A DNA stretch of 8,696 bases from Actinobacteria bacterium RBG_16_64_13. Its GTDB lineage: Bacteria; Actinomycetota; Thermoleophilia; RBG-16-64-13. Positions within the stretch are counted from its first letter, which is position 1, and each line of letters starts with the position of its first letter. This document shows, piece by piece, positions 1-6,442 of the stretch. The stretch lies in assembly GCA_001768675.1 (NCBI GenBank), contig MELN01000006.1, forward strand, positions 65,833-74,528, read 5' to 3'. A program made the translations under genes and the position numbers. The notes beneath the pieces were generated by a model. That model had not been told where the DNA came from. It did not search any database and saw nothing but the letters and a program-made list of their open reading frames with translations.

Positions 1-1500
1 GATGCCAAAGTCCTGGCTTATGGACCAGTTGTCCAGATAGTAGCGGTCGAGTTTCACCATGTCATCGAAGCCCAGGTGGCTCCGGCCCGATACCTGCCAC
101 AAGCCGGTGATACCGGGAAGGGCTCTGAGCCGATAGATGTGCTCTTGCTCGTACTTCTCCACTTCCTCAGGCAACGGGGGTCGTGGCCCCACCATGCTCA
201 TGTCGTTCTTGAGGACATTGACCAACTGCGGAAGTTCGTCCAGGCTGTATCGGCGTAGGATCAATCCCACGCGAGTGACCCGGGGATCCTGCCGCATCTT
301 GAACATTCTGCCATCGGCGCCTGCTTGGTTCAGGGACTCGAGATCTCGCTTACGCGCGTCGGCGTCTCTGACCATGGTCCGGAACTTGTACATGCAGAAG
401 TGACGGGCGTTCTTGCCTACCCGCACTTGCTTGTAGATCACGGGAAGACCTGAATCCACCACGACGACCAAGATCACGAGCAGCAATAAGGGAAGAAGCA
501 GAACGAGGGCGGTCACGGCCACACATACGTCCATGGCCCGCTTGAACAGCCGGGCAACGCGGTCGAGGGCATCCACCTCGACGTCGATGACGGGGATCTC
601 GGCGAAGCCGAGCAACTCGGTGGCCCGATAGCTTTGTTCGAATAACGACGGGACGACCTTGAAAGGCACGTGGGCCAGGGAAAGCAGGTTGGCGACCTGG
701 GGCACGAAAGCATGCTCCTCTTGATCCAGGGCGACGACCACCTCGGTGGCTTTCGACGCGCGCAGGATCTCGTCGAGGCGTTGGAGCCCCGTCAAGCTAC
801 TGGTGAGGTGGACGATAGGTAGTATCGCACTGGCCGGAATCCTGGCAGGCCTGTCTTTGCCAGGGGAGTCATCCTCCTCTCCATAGGTGACCTGACCGGT
901 GACGGCGACGCCCAGCCAGGGACGGTTGGCCACGAAATCGAGGAAGTCCTTCGCCGCCACGCCTGTTCCTAGCAAGAGTACCTTGCGGACAGCGCGTCCC
1001 TGGGCAAACAAGTGACGCTGATAGGCATTCAGCCCAACCCGGGAAGCGATGCCGAGAGCGAAGAAGGTCACGATGAAAGAAACCACGGCCAGCCGGGACG
1101 GCGTCGTGAAACCGGTGAAGAAACCCTTGGTCAGATAGCTGAGCAGCGTGGCGGCGGCGGTAGCGACGACCAAGTCCCGCGCCAAACTACCCACATCGGA
1201 AAGGGGCGAGATACGCCGGCGGTTGGTGTATTGGCCGGCGCGCACCGACAGACCCAGGGCAGTGACCATGGTCAGCGCGGCCATGACCGCGGTGATGGTC
1301 GCCTGCTCGGAGCGGATGTCACGCAACTTGAAGACAGCGTACATGAGGAGCGCCGCGAGGCAGATCGAGACCAGATCGGAGATCAGCAGAAGGTGGCGTG
1401 GCTGCACCCGGAGACTTCCGCGGGCCTCGTCAGGGCGTGTCGATACCCTCTCCGCGATGGATTCCATGACCCTATACTTCTCCCGCGCGTCTTTCGCCAC
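1..1500 (-). CDS. Polyprenyl glycosylphosphotransferase (initiating sugar transferase), 3' end cut by window edge
   Basis: This enzyme transfers a sugar-1-phosphate from a nucleotide sugar to undecaprenyl phosphate in the inner membrane, the first step of repeat-unit assembly. The 500 visible codons show a WbaP/WcaJ-like layout. There are about four hydrophobic segments in residues 36-165, then a Rossmann-like CoA_binding_3 region with LLLGTG near 175-180. A fifth hydrophobic segment lies near 325-347. The catalytic bacterial sugar transferase domain follows, with KFRTM (372-376), DELPQL (421-426, carrying the Asp-Glu dyad known in PglC), MVGPRP (436-441) and LPGITGLWQVSGRS (461-474). The frame is open at base 1, and roughly 15-20 residues are probably missing from the C-terminus. 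I chose GTG at 1500 because GAGG (1511-1508) lies 7 bases upstream. ATG at 1467 is an alternative, with GGAG 12 bases away. It follows the acyltransferase by 54 bases and is probably in the same operon. The family is certain, but the sugar (Glc, Gal or an amino sugar) cannot be read from the sequence. Confidence 0.93.
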   Translation of the reverse strand, partial: MAKDAREKYRVMESIAERVSTRPDEARGSLRVQPRHLLLISDLVSICLAALLMYAVFKLRDIRSEQATITAVMAALTMVTALGLSVRAGQYTNRRRISPLSDVGSLARDLVVATAAATLLSYLTKGFFTGFTTPSRLAVVSFIVTFFALGIASRVGLNAYQRHLFAQGRAVRKVLLLGTGVAAKDFLDFVANRPWLGVAVTGQVTYGEEDDSPGKDRPARIPASAILPIVHLTSSLTGLQRLDEILRASKATEVVVALDQEEHAFVPQVANLLSLAHVPFKVVPSLFEQSYRATELLGFAEIPVIDVEVDALDRVARLFKRAMDVCVAVTALVLLLPLLLLVILVVVVDSGLPVIYKQVRVGKNARHFCMYKFRTMVRDADARKRDLESLNQAGADGRMFKMRQDPRVTRVGLILRRYSLDELPQLVNVLKNDMSMVGPRPPLPEEVEKYEQEHIYRLRALPGITGLWQVSGRSHLGFDDMVKLDRYYLDNWSISQDFGI

Positions 1501-1554
1501 GATCGCGCCTCGTGTGCCGGGTGTCTTGAACAATATGATGCGAACGGACGGCGG

Positions 1555-2334
1555 TCAAACCGGTGGCCCCTCCGAGTAAGGCGGCCATTGGTAGGGCCGC
1601 TCATGGAAGCCTTGTGGGCAGGTCAGCTCGGACACGTGCTTGATTACCCTGGCCGGGTTACCGACAGCCACGGCGCCCGCGGGTATGTCGTCTACAACGA
1701 CCGATCCGGCGCCGATGAGGGCGTTCTCGCCTATCTCCACGCCGGGCAAGATGGTGGTGTTCGCGCCGATGCGGGCCAGCCGGCGCACCACCGGCCCGCC
1801 TTTGCAGTCCTTGTAGCTGGGGCAGTTCATGGGATGAGGGTCGTCGGTGAAGACCACGTTGGGGCCGACGAACACGTCGTCCTCGATGGTCACCATCTCG
1901 AGGAAGCAGCCCGAGTGGATGCGGACCCGATTGCCGATACGGTTGCCGAACTCGAGCACCGAGTTGGTGCCCACCGAGACGTCGTCGCCCAGCACGTTGT
2001 CTTCGCGGATGGAGGCCCCCTGGCCCGTCTGCAGCCGGTCGCCGATCACGTTGCCGGCATAGATGGTGGTGAAGGGCCGGACCGTCGCCCGGCAACCGAT
2101 CTTGAGGGGCAGTTCGCCTTCGACGGCCCCGCGAGGCGCCTTGCCGACGATACAGGGCGACTGTAGGTCGGCGTCCGGGCCGATCTGGACCCCGACGGCG
2201 ACGTGAACTCCGGCGGGCCAGGCGGCTCCGGTCGGGCCGGCCGCTGCGCTGCCGACGCCAGCGGCCACGGGAGGGCCGCCTTCCACGTCTCCGGCGTCCG
2301 CCGGCCAGCCGGCCAACACGTCACCAGTGCTCAC
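1555..2334 (-). CDS. Left-handed beta-helix (hexapeptide-repeat) acyltransferase, probable nucleotide-amino-sugar N-acyltransferase
   Basis: It probably transfers an acetyl or other acyl group from acyl-CoA to the amine installed by the neighbouring aminotransferase, a WbpD-like role. The 259 residues carry hexapeptide repeats in two blocks: a short one at about 42-60 and a long one at about 78-233 (for example IGNRVRIH, IGANTTILPGVEIGENALIGAG). The C-terminal strand VAVGNPARVI (223-231) is typical of this acetyltransferase group. The loop after VFTDD (161-165) carries HP and a C171-x5-C177 pair, then a GGPVV block. The first 40 residues are Gly/Ala/Pro-rich and not hexapeptide-like. The GTG start at 2334 overlaps the upstream oxidoreductase stop as GTGA, implying translational coupling. 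An upstream in-frame extension to 2469 runs back into the oxidoreductase and is not used here. The fold is certain. The substrate is inferred from context, and an O-acetyltransferase is possible. Confidence 0.9.
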   Translation of the reverse strand: MSTGDVLAGWPADAGDVEGGPPVAAGVGSAAAGPTGAAWPAGVHVAVGVQIGPDADLQSPCIVGKAPRGAVEGELPLKIGCRATVRPFTTIYAGNVIGDRLQTGQGASIREDNVLGDDVSVGTNSVLEFGNRIGNRVRIHSGCFLEMVTIEDDVFVGPNVVFTDDPHPMNCPSYKDCKGGPVVRRLARIGANTTILPGVEIGENALIGAGSVVVDDIPAGAVAVGNPARVIKHVSELTCPQGFHERPYQWPPYSEGPPV

Positions 2335-3356
2335 GAGCCGGTGGTCCCCGTGTCGATGGTCTGAATGCACCCCTGGTGGTGCAGCGAGTAGTCGGCGGCC
2401 TCGAGTGAGGCGACAACAGCCAAGCCCGCCAGGCCGTCGGTGATGGGACGGGCTCCGGTGTCGAGACACTCGAGGAAGTGCGTGGCTTCGATCAGCAGCG
2501 GTTCGGTACCGGCGATCTTGGGCGATACGATATCGCCCGTCCGGTAGGAGAGCTGATACTCCCCGAAGGTCTCCGGGTCCTTGAAATCCACTCCGTGGTC
2601 GAACAGCTTGACCTTCTCCACGCTCTCGGTGTCGTCGTAGAGGAGCATCTTCTTGCTGCCCACCACGATCGTGCGGCGCAGCTTCACTGGAGAGAGCCAG
2701 GCCACCTGCAGCTCGGCCAGCACGCCCGACGGGAAGCGCAGGTTGATGAAGGCCACGTCGGGAATGCCCGGGTTGATACAGGCCCGCCCGGCCACCGAGA
2801 CGCTGTTGGGAGTCTCGTCCAGCCAGTAGTGGAGTATGGAGAGGTCGTGGGGCGCAAGGTCCCAGACTACGCTCACGTCCTTCTGATGGAGACCCAGGTT
2901 GACGCGGGAGGAGGTGACGAACAGGATCTCGCCCAACTCGCCCGAGTCGATGATGGACTTGACCTTACGCACCGGCGGACTGAAGACGAAGGTGTGCCCG
3001 ACCATCAGCGTGAGCCGGCGCTCTCGGGCCAGGTTCACCAGCTCGACCGCGTCGGCCGTGCTACCGGTCATGGGCTTTTCCACGAAAACGTGCTTGCCTG
3101 CCAGCAGCGCCTCTTTCGCGAGCGGGAAGTGGGTGGAGATGGGGGTGGCCAGCACCACCGCGTCCACGTCCTTGTCGCCGAGCACCTCGTTGTAGTCGGT
3201 GGTGCCGGCGACCGCCGGATAACGGCTGCGTGCCTTGGCCAGGGCCTCGGGCCGGCTGTCGCAGACCCACTGGACCCAGGCTCCCGGGAGCTCGATGTAG
3301 TTGCGGAGGAGGTTGGGGCCCCAGTATCCGTACCCGACCAGCGCCACCTTCTTCAC
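2331..3356 (-). CDS. Gfo/Idh/MocA-family NAD(P)-dependent sugar oxidoreductase (WbpB-like)
   Basis: A 341-residue dehydrogenase predicted to oxidise a sugar hydroxyl, most likely C3 of a nucleotide sugar, to a ketone for the aminotransferase encoded just upstream. The N-terminal Rossmann domain starts with GYGYWGPNLLRN (8-19), a variant of the family's dinucleotide-binding loop. The acidic residue D33 (VCD) ends the second strand. ATPISTH (70-76) and VEKPM (92-96, with the conserved Lys94 of the EKP motif) follow. The C-terminal substrate domain has GHTFVFSPPV (120-129) and WDLAPHDLSI (165-174), which contains the usual Asp/His pair. Length is normal for the family. It starts with GTG at 3356 overlapping the aminotransferase TGA by 4 bases, with only a weak upstream SD, and ends in a GTGA overlap with the acyltransferase. 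In WbpB-type enzymes, bound NAD is recycled with 2-oxoglutarate. Whether that holds here is not visible from sequence. Confidence 0.94.
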   Translation of the reverse strand: MKKVALVGYGYWGPNLLRNYIELPGAWVQWVCDSRPEALAKARSRYPAVAGTTDYNEVLGDKDVDAVVLATPISTHFPLAKEALLAGKHVFVEKPMTGSTADAVELVNLARERRLTLMVGHTFVFSPPVRKVKSIIDSGELGEILFVTSSRVNLGLHQKDVSVVWDLAPHDLSILHYWLDETPNSVSVAGRACINPGIPDVAFINLRFPSGVLAELQVAWLSPVKLRRTIVVGSKKMLLYDDTESVEKVKLFDHGVDFKDPETFGEYQLSYRTGDIVSPKIAGTEPLLIEATHFLECLDTGARPITDGLAGLAVVASLEAADYSLHHQGCIQTIDTGTTGS

Positions 3357-4462
3357 GGCGCCACCGCCCTGGCCAGTTGCTCAGCCACGTAGGCGGTCTG
3401 CTCCGGCGTGATCTCGGGGAACATGGGCAGGGATAGGATTCGTTCCGCCAGCCGCTCGGCTACTGGGAACGCGCCCAGTTTGTAACCCAGGTGGGCGTAA
3501 GCGGCATGCAGGTGGATGGGCACCGGGTAATGGATGCCGGTATCGACGCCCGCTTCACCGAGTCTCGTCCTCACCCCGTCTCGATCGTCAACCTGCACCA
3601 CGTAGAGGTGGTAGACCGCTTCCACGTCGGGACGCTCGCTGATCGGCGTGACACCGGCCATGCCCGCGAGGGCCTGGTCGTAGCGCTTGGCCGCTGCGCG
3701 GCGCCCGCGGTTCCACTCGGCCAGATGGGCCAGCTTGATCTGCAAGAACGCGGCCTGCAGGTTGTCGAGCCTGAAGCAGTAGCCCACCACGGTGTGGTTG
3801 GACTTGGTCTTCTCGCCATGGTTGCGGAGCACGCGCGCGGTCTCGGCCATTTCGGCGTCGGCGGTAGTGACCGCGCCCCCGTCGCCCAGGGCCCCGAGAT
3901 TCTTGCCTGGATAGAAGCTGAAGGCGGCGATGGCTCCCAGCGAACCCGTGGGCCGGCCTCTGTGGGTGGCGCCGTGGGCTTGGCAGGCGTCTTCGATGAC
4001 CACGAGGCCGTGCTTCTTCGCCACCGCGTCGATCGCGTCCATGTCGACCGGCTGGCCGAACAGGTGGACGGGGACCACGGCCTTGGTGCGGCTGGTGACG
4101 GCAGCTTCGACGGCTGCCGGGTCGATGTTGGCCGTGTCGGGCAGAACGTCGACCACCACGGGCTTCCCACCCACGTGGGTCACCGCTTCCGTCGTGGCCA
4201 TGAAGGTGTTGGCCGGCAAAATGACCTCGTCGCCCGGGCCGATGCCCGCCGCCTTGTAGGCCAGGATGAGCGCGTCGGTGCCCGAGCTCACGCCCACGGC
4301 GTGCGGACAGGCGCAGAACTGGGCGAAGGCGGCCTCGAAGTCGCGCAGCTCGGCGCCCATGACGTACGCAGCTCGGTCCACGACGGACGCGAGCGCCGCC
4401 TGATACTCAGGAAGCAGCTCGTGCCCCTGAGTCTTCAGATCAACGAACGGTACGTGCACCAC
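3353..4462 (-). CDS. DegT/DnrJ/EryC1/StrS-family PLP-dependent sugar aminotransferase (WbpE-like)
   Basis: It transfers an amino group, usually from glutamate, to a keto nucleotide sugar in the cytoplasm. The 369 residues match a full-length family member. Features include VPFVDLK at the N-terminus, the cofactor phosphate-binding SSGTDAL (59-65), LPANTF (82-87), VIEDACQAHGA (155-165, Asp158 expected to contact the pyridine nitrogen), and SFYPGKNLGALGDGG (182-196) with the PLP-binding Lys187. The C-terminal part has the substrate-site HYPVPIHL. It is the first gene of the minus-strand operon, followed through a GTGA overlap by the oxidoreductase. Pairing with a Gfo/Idh dehydrogenase, rather than with a 4,6-dehydratase, favours a 3-amino product by analogy with WbpE. 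A 4-amino or UDP-unrelated substrate remains possible. There are two adjacent GTG codons at the start (4462 and 4459). Confidence 0.95.
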   Translation of the reverse strand: MVHVPFVDLKTQGHELLPEYQAALASVVDRAAYVMGAELRDFEAAFAQFCACPHAVGVSSGTDALILAYKAAGIGPGDEVILPANTFMATTEAVTHVGGKPVVVDVLPDTANIDPAAVEAAVTSRTKAVVPVHLFGQPVDMDAIDAVAKKHGLVVIEDACQAHGATHRGRPTGSLGAIAAFSFYPGKNLGALGDGGAVTTADAEMAETARVLRNHGEKTKSNHTVVGYCFRLDNLQAAFLQIKLAHLAEWNRGRRAAAKRYDQALAGMAGVTPISERPDVEAVYHLYVVQVDDRDGVRTRLGEAGVDTGIHYPVPIHLHAAYAHLGYKLGAFPVAERLAERILSLPMFPEITPEQTAYVAEQLARAVAP

Positions 4463-4607
4463 GGCGACCTCCGCGAGTCAGGCAACGACTACCACCACCC
4501 CCCGATGAACCCCGCCAACAACTTTCACCGCACGAGCGCCGTTTCCTGTGCACGTGTAGATTACTCCAAGGCTGTCGGACGCGTTGCGGACCGCGTACAG
4601 GGACCGG
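4463..4607. other. Intergenic region upstream of the amino-sugar operon
   Basis: These 145 bases separate the stop of the membrane/spermidine-synthase-like gene from the aminotransferase start on the same strand. They hold the aminotransferase SD near the left end. I see no convincing sigma70-type -35/-10 pair, no stem-loop followed by a T-run, and no tRNA or convincing small ORF. The gap is large enough to hold an independent promoter, but a read-through transcript from the gene at 6221 cannot be excluded. Confidence 0.4.
4467..4472 (-). promoter_or_regulatory. Strong Shine-Dalgarno of the aminotransferase operon
   Basis: On the minus strand GGAGGT lies 4 bases before the GTG at 4462 and 7 bases before the second GTG at 4459. 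The spacing slightly favours the second GTG as the true start, which would shorten the protein by one residue. It is the clearest ribosome binding site among the three overlapping genes, consistent with translation being initiated here and passed on by the GTGA overlaps. Confidence 0.6.
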
Positions 4608-6221
4608 TCACGGCGCCGTGGGCAGCAACTCCTCGCCCAGGTCCTTGCCGCTGATGCCGTAGCTGATGATCATGCGGTCGGTGATCCACTCTACCGGGCA
4701 GCGGTCGTCGGTCCAGTAAGCCACCAGGGGTTGCACTCGGGTCCAGTCTCCGGTCATGAGCTCTGTGAGGGGCAGGAGGTCTTTCGAAGCCAGCTTGCCC
4801 CGCTCGGCGTAAACGGATAGTTCAAGATCTTGCCCGAATCCCAAAACCAATTGGTTGAAGTGGAAGGCGGGCCAATCCATGACCAGAGGGCACTGGGTGG
4901 CCAGGGTGCCGGCGATGGAGCGCGGCAGCCGGTCGTCGCCCGGAACCGTGGAGACGTTTAGAGCGATGATCCCGTCGGGCTTCAACTTCTGACGGCAGAG
5001 GGCGAAGAAGTCGGCCGTGGCCAGGTAGAAGGGCACGTAGGGTTGGCGGTAGGCATCGATGAAGATGAGGTCGTAGGTGGCGTCGTCCGCGGCCTGAAGA
5101 AAGGGCCGGGCGTCGGCGGTCACCACGTTGAGGCGGGGATTGTCCCCGAGGCCGAAGTAGCGGGCGGCGACCTTGCTGACCTGCGGGTCGATCTCCACTC
5201 CATCGATGTTGGCGTCGGGGTAGTACACGCCGAAGGAGCGGGCCGTGGTCCCGGCGGCGTTGCCCAGGATGGCGATGCGCTCGGCCGGCCGGTCGAGAAG
5301 CGGGGGCACGGCCAGGAACATGTCCCACTCTCCGCCGGTGAGCACCGTGTGCTCCCGCCAGATGGAGTGGATGGCGAAGCCCTCGTTGAGGTAGAGGAGG
5401 CGCTTGTCGTCTCGCTGCACCACCTGGACGAACTGATAGCGCGATTCCTTCTCGTAGATGAGCCCGGCGGTAGCCTTGACCGCGCCCGGGGGAATGGCGA
5501 TGAGGGCGGCGAGCACCACGGCGACGATCAGCCAGCGGACCCCGAGTAGGAGTGCGGCGGCGGCCGCGATGAGCGCCGCCACGCCGAGCAGGGTGCGCTG
5601 AGTGCCGAACAGGGGGATGGTCACCAGGGGAGGCAGGAAGGTCCCCAGCAGGCTCCCCGCGGTGGAGAGCGCGAAGATCCGTCCTGCCGTGGAGCCGGCT
5701 TTCGTCATCTCTCGTATGCCGATGCGGATGGCGAACGGTGTCACCATGCCCAGGAGCAGGACCGAGGGGACAAAAAGGACCACGCAGGCGAAGAAGGAGC
5801 CGAGCACCGCGCCGGTGGAGACCGAATCGATGCCGTTGATGGTCACGTTGAGAAAGGGCCGGGCCGCGAAGGGCACGGCCGCGGTGATGATGGCGCCTGC
5901 CAGCACGATGAGCCCGAGGACGCGCGGCCGGGGGTGCCTGTCTGCCAGCTTGCCCCCCAGAACGTAGCCCAGCGACAGTGCGATGAGGATGAGGCCGATG
6001 ATGTTGGCCCAGATCATGGTGGACGAGCCAAAGTAGGGAGCGAGCAGCCGGGAGGCGCACATCTCGGTGGCCATGCTGCCGATGCCGGCGAAGAAGATCA
6101 GGCCTCCCAGGGCGCCGCGGCGGAGGGCGGGGGGCGGACCGGCGTCGAACGCGGGCCCGGCGTCCTGCGCGGCCGGGATGGCCCCCACCGGTGCGTCGCC
6201 CATTTTGACAGCCAGCATCAC
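4608..6221 (-). CDS. Fused MFS-like membrane domain / spermidine-synthase-like protein
   Basis: A 537-residue protein. After a 35-residue Pro/Ala-rich cytoplasmic leader come about seven hydrophobic helices (roughly 38-56, 68-92, 101-120, 137-160, 184-206, 210-228, 229-246). A soluble C-terminal Rossmann methyltransferase-like domain of the spermidine/spermine synthase superfamily follows. Recognisable pieces are YEKESRYQFVQVV (256-268), LYLNEGFAIHS (276-286), ILGNAAGTTARS (318-329) where spermidine synthases have GGGDG, VEIDP (342-346), TADARPF (368-374), DLIFIDAY (384-391, Asp389 at the aminopropyltransferase catalytic position), and a terminal PVEWITDRM (509-517) typical of these fusions. 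The GTG at 6221 has AGGGAGGGG (6238-6230) at good spacing, and the adjacent ATG (6218) is also possible. Families with this architecture are poorly characterised. Polyamine synthesis is only suggested by homology, and a role in the surrounding polysaccharide pathway is unproven. Confidence 0.9.
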   Translation of the reverse strand: MMLAVKMGDAPVGAIPAAQDAGPAFDAGPPPALRRGALGGLIFFAGIGSMATEMCASRLLAPYFGSSTMIWANIIGLILIALSLGYVLGGKLADRHPRPRVLGLIVLAGAIITAAVPFAARPFLNVTINGIDSVSTGAVLGSFFACVVLFVPSVLLLGMVTPFAIRIGIREMTKAGSTAGRIFALSTAGSLLGTFLPPLVTIPLFGTQRTLLGVAALIAAAAALLLGVRWLIVAVVLAALIAIPPGAVKATAGLIYEKESRYQFVQVVQRDDKRLLYLNEGFAIHSIWREHTVLTGGEWDMFLAVPPLLDRPAERIAILGNAAGTTARSFGVYYPDANIDGVEIDPQVSKVAARYFGLGDNPRLNVVTADARPFLQAADDATYDLIFIDAYRQPYVPFYLATADFFALCRQKLKPDGIIALNVSTVPGDDRLPRSIAGTLATQCPLVMDWPAFHFNQLVLGFGQDLELSVYAERGKLASKDLLPLTELMTGDWTRVQPLVAYWTDDRCPVEWITDRMIISYGISGKDLGEELLPTAP

Positions 6222-6438
6222 GATATCCGCCCCTCCCTCGGGTCGAGGACGGGACTACAGTACCATCTCGCCCGACTGCACCCCGAGAAGGCGAAGGACT
6301 GAGCGCCCGCGATGTTGGTGCTGTATATTCAGTTATCATCGATCTCCGCCACGGGCACGCTGCAATGAACCACGAAGCCCCAACAAACCAGTTTCCATTT
6401 GTGTCCACTCCGCTTGCGAGAGGCGAGCTGACTCAAGC
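6222..6438. promoter_or_regulatory. Divergent intergenic region with AT-rich island, probable promoter region
   Basis: These 217 bases lie between divergently transcribed genes, so promoters for both directions are expected here. In an otherwise GC-rich window, an AT-rich island at about 6312-6342 contains TATATT (6324-6329) and TATCAT (6334-6339). A TTGGTG (6315-6320) is present, but its spacing to TATCAT is only 13 bases, so I do not assign exact -35/-10 boxes. A CCTCG/CGAGG inverted repeat (6236-6248) overlaps the minus-strand SD. The right half (6365-6442) contains a possible short leader ORF. Confidence 0.4.
6230..6238 (-). promoter_or_regulatory. Shine-Dalgarno of the membrane/spermidine-synthase-like gene
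   Basis: On the minus strand AGGGAGGGG ends 8 bases before GTG 6221 and 11 bases before ATG 6218. The spacing favours the GTG. Confidence 0.5.
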
Positions 6439-6442
6439 ATGA
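6365..6442 (+). CDS. Possible 25-codon leader ORF overlapping the epimerase start (low confidence)
   Basis: ATG at 6365 opens a 25-codon frame (MNHEAPTN... ending GELTQA) whose TGA (6440-6442) overlaps the epimerase ATG (6439-6441) as ATGA. The upstream sequence has no clear SD, only a weak ACGGG. The peptide matches nothing I recognise and has no signal-peptide or transmembrane character. The epimerase itself lacks a well-placed SD, which makes translational coupling conceivable. A chance overlap is at least as likely. Confidence 0.18.
   Translation: MNHEAPTNQFPFVSTPLARGELTQA

Noticed and set aside
1012..2166. Long plus-strand open frame opposite the acyltransferase and glycosylphosphotransferase genes
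   Set aside because: It is His/Asp/Gly-rich with no family motifs and mirrors the third-position GC of the opposite-strand genes, which have clear conserved motifs.
2335..2469. N-terminal extension of the acyltransferase to an ATG at 2469
   Set aside because: It runs inside the oxidoreductase gene and encodes Arg/His-rich sequence without homology. The GTGA overlap at 2334 is the consistent start.
3491..4654. Long plus-strand open frame opposite the aminotransferase
   Set aside because: It is an antisense shadow of a gene with an intact PLP Lys and cofactor motifs. Its composition is His/Val/Asp/Gly-rich and no domain is recognisable.
6236..6248. CCTCG-GGT-CGAGG hairpin near the minus-strand SD
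   Set aside because: A 5-base stem with a 3-base loop is expected by chance in GC-rich sequence, so it is not listed as a regulatory element on its own.
4822..6408. 528-codon minus-strand frame overlapping the spermidine-synthase-like gene in another frame
   Set aside because: It is dominated by Arg, Pro, His and Gly as expected for an out-of-frame reading of GC-rich DNA. The overlapping frame has helices and motifs.
6067..6438. Upstream extension of the epimerase frame
   Set aside because: It overlaps the start of the divergent gene and encodes Pro/Arg-rich, non-conserved sequence. The Rossmann fold begins exactly at the ATG at 6439.
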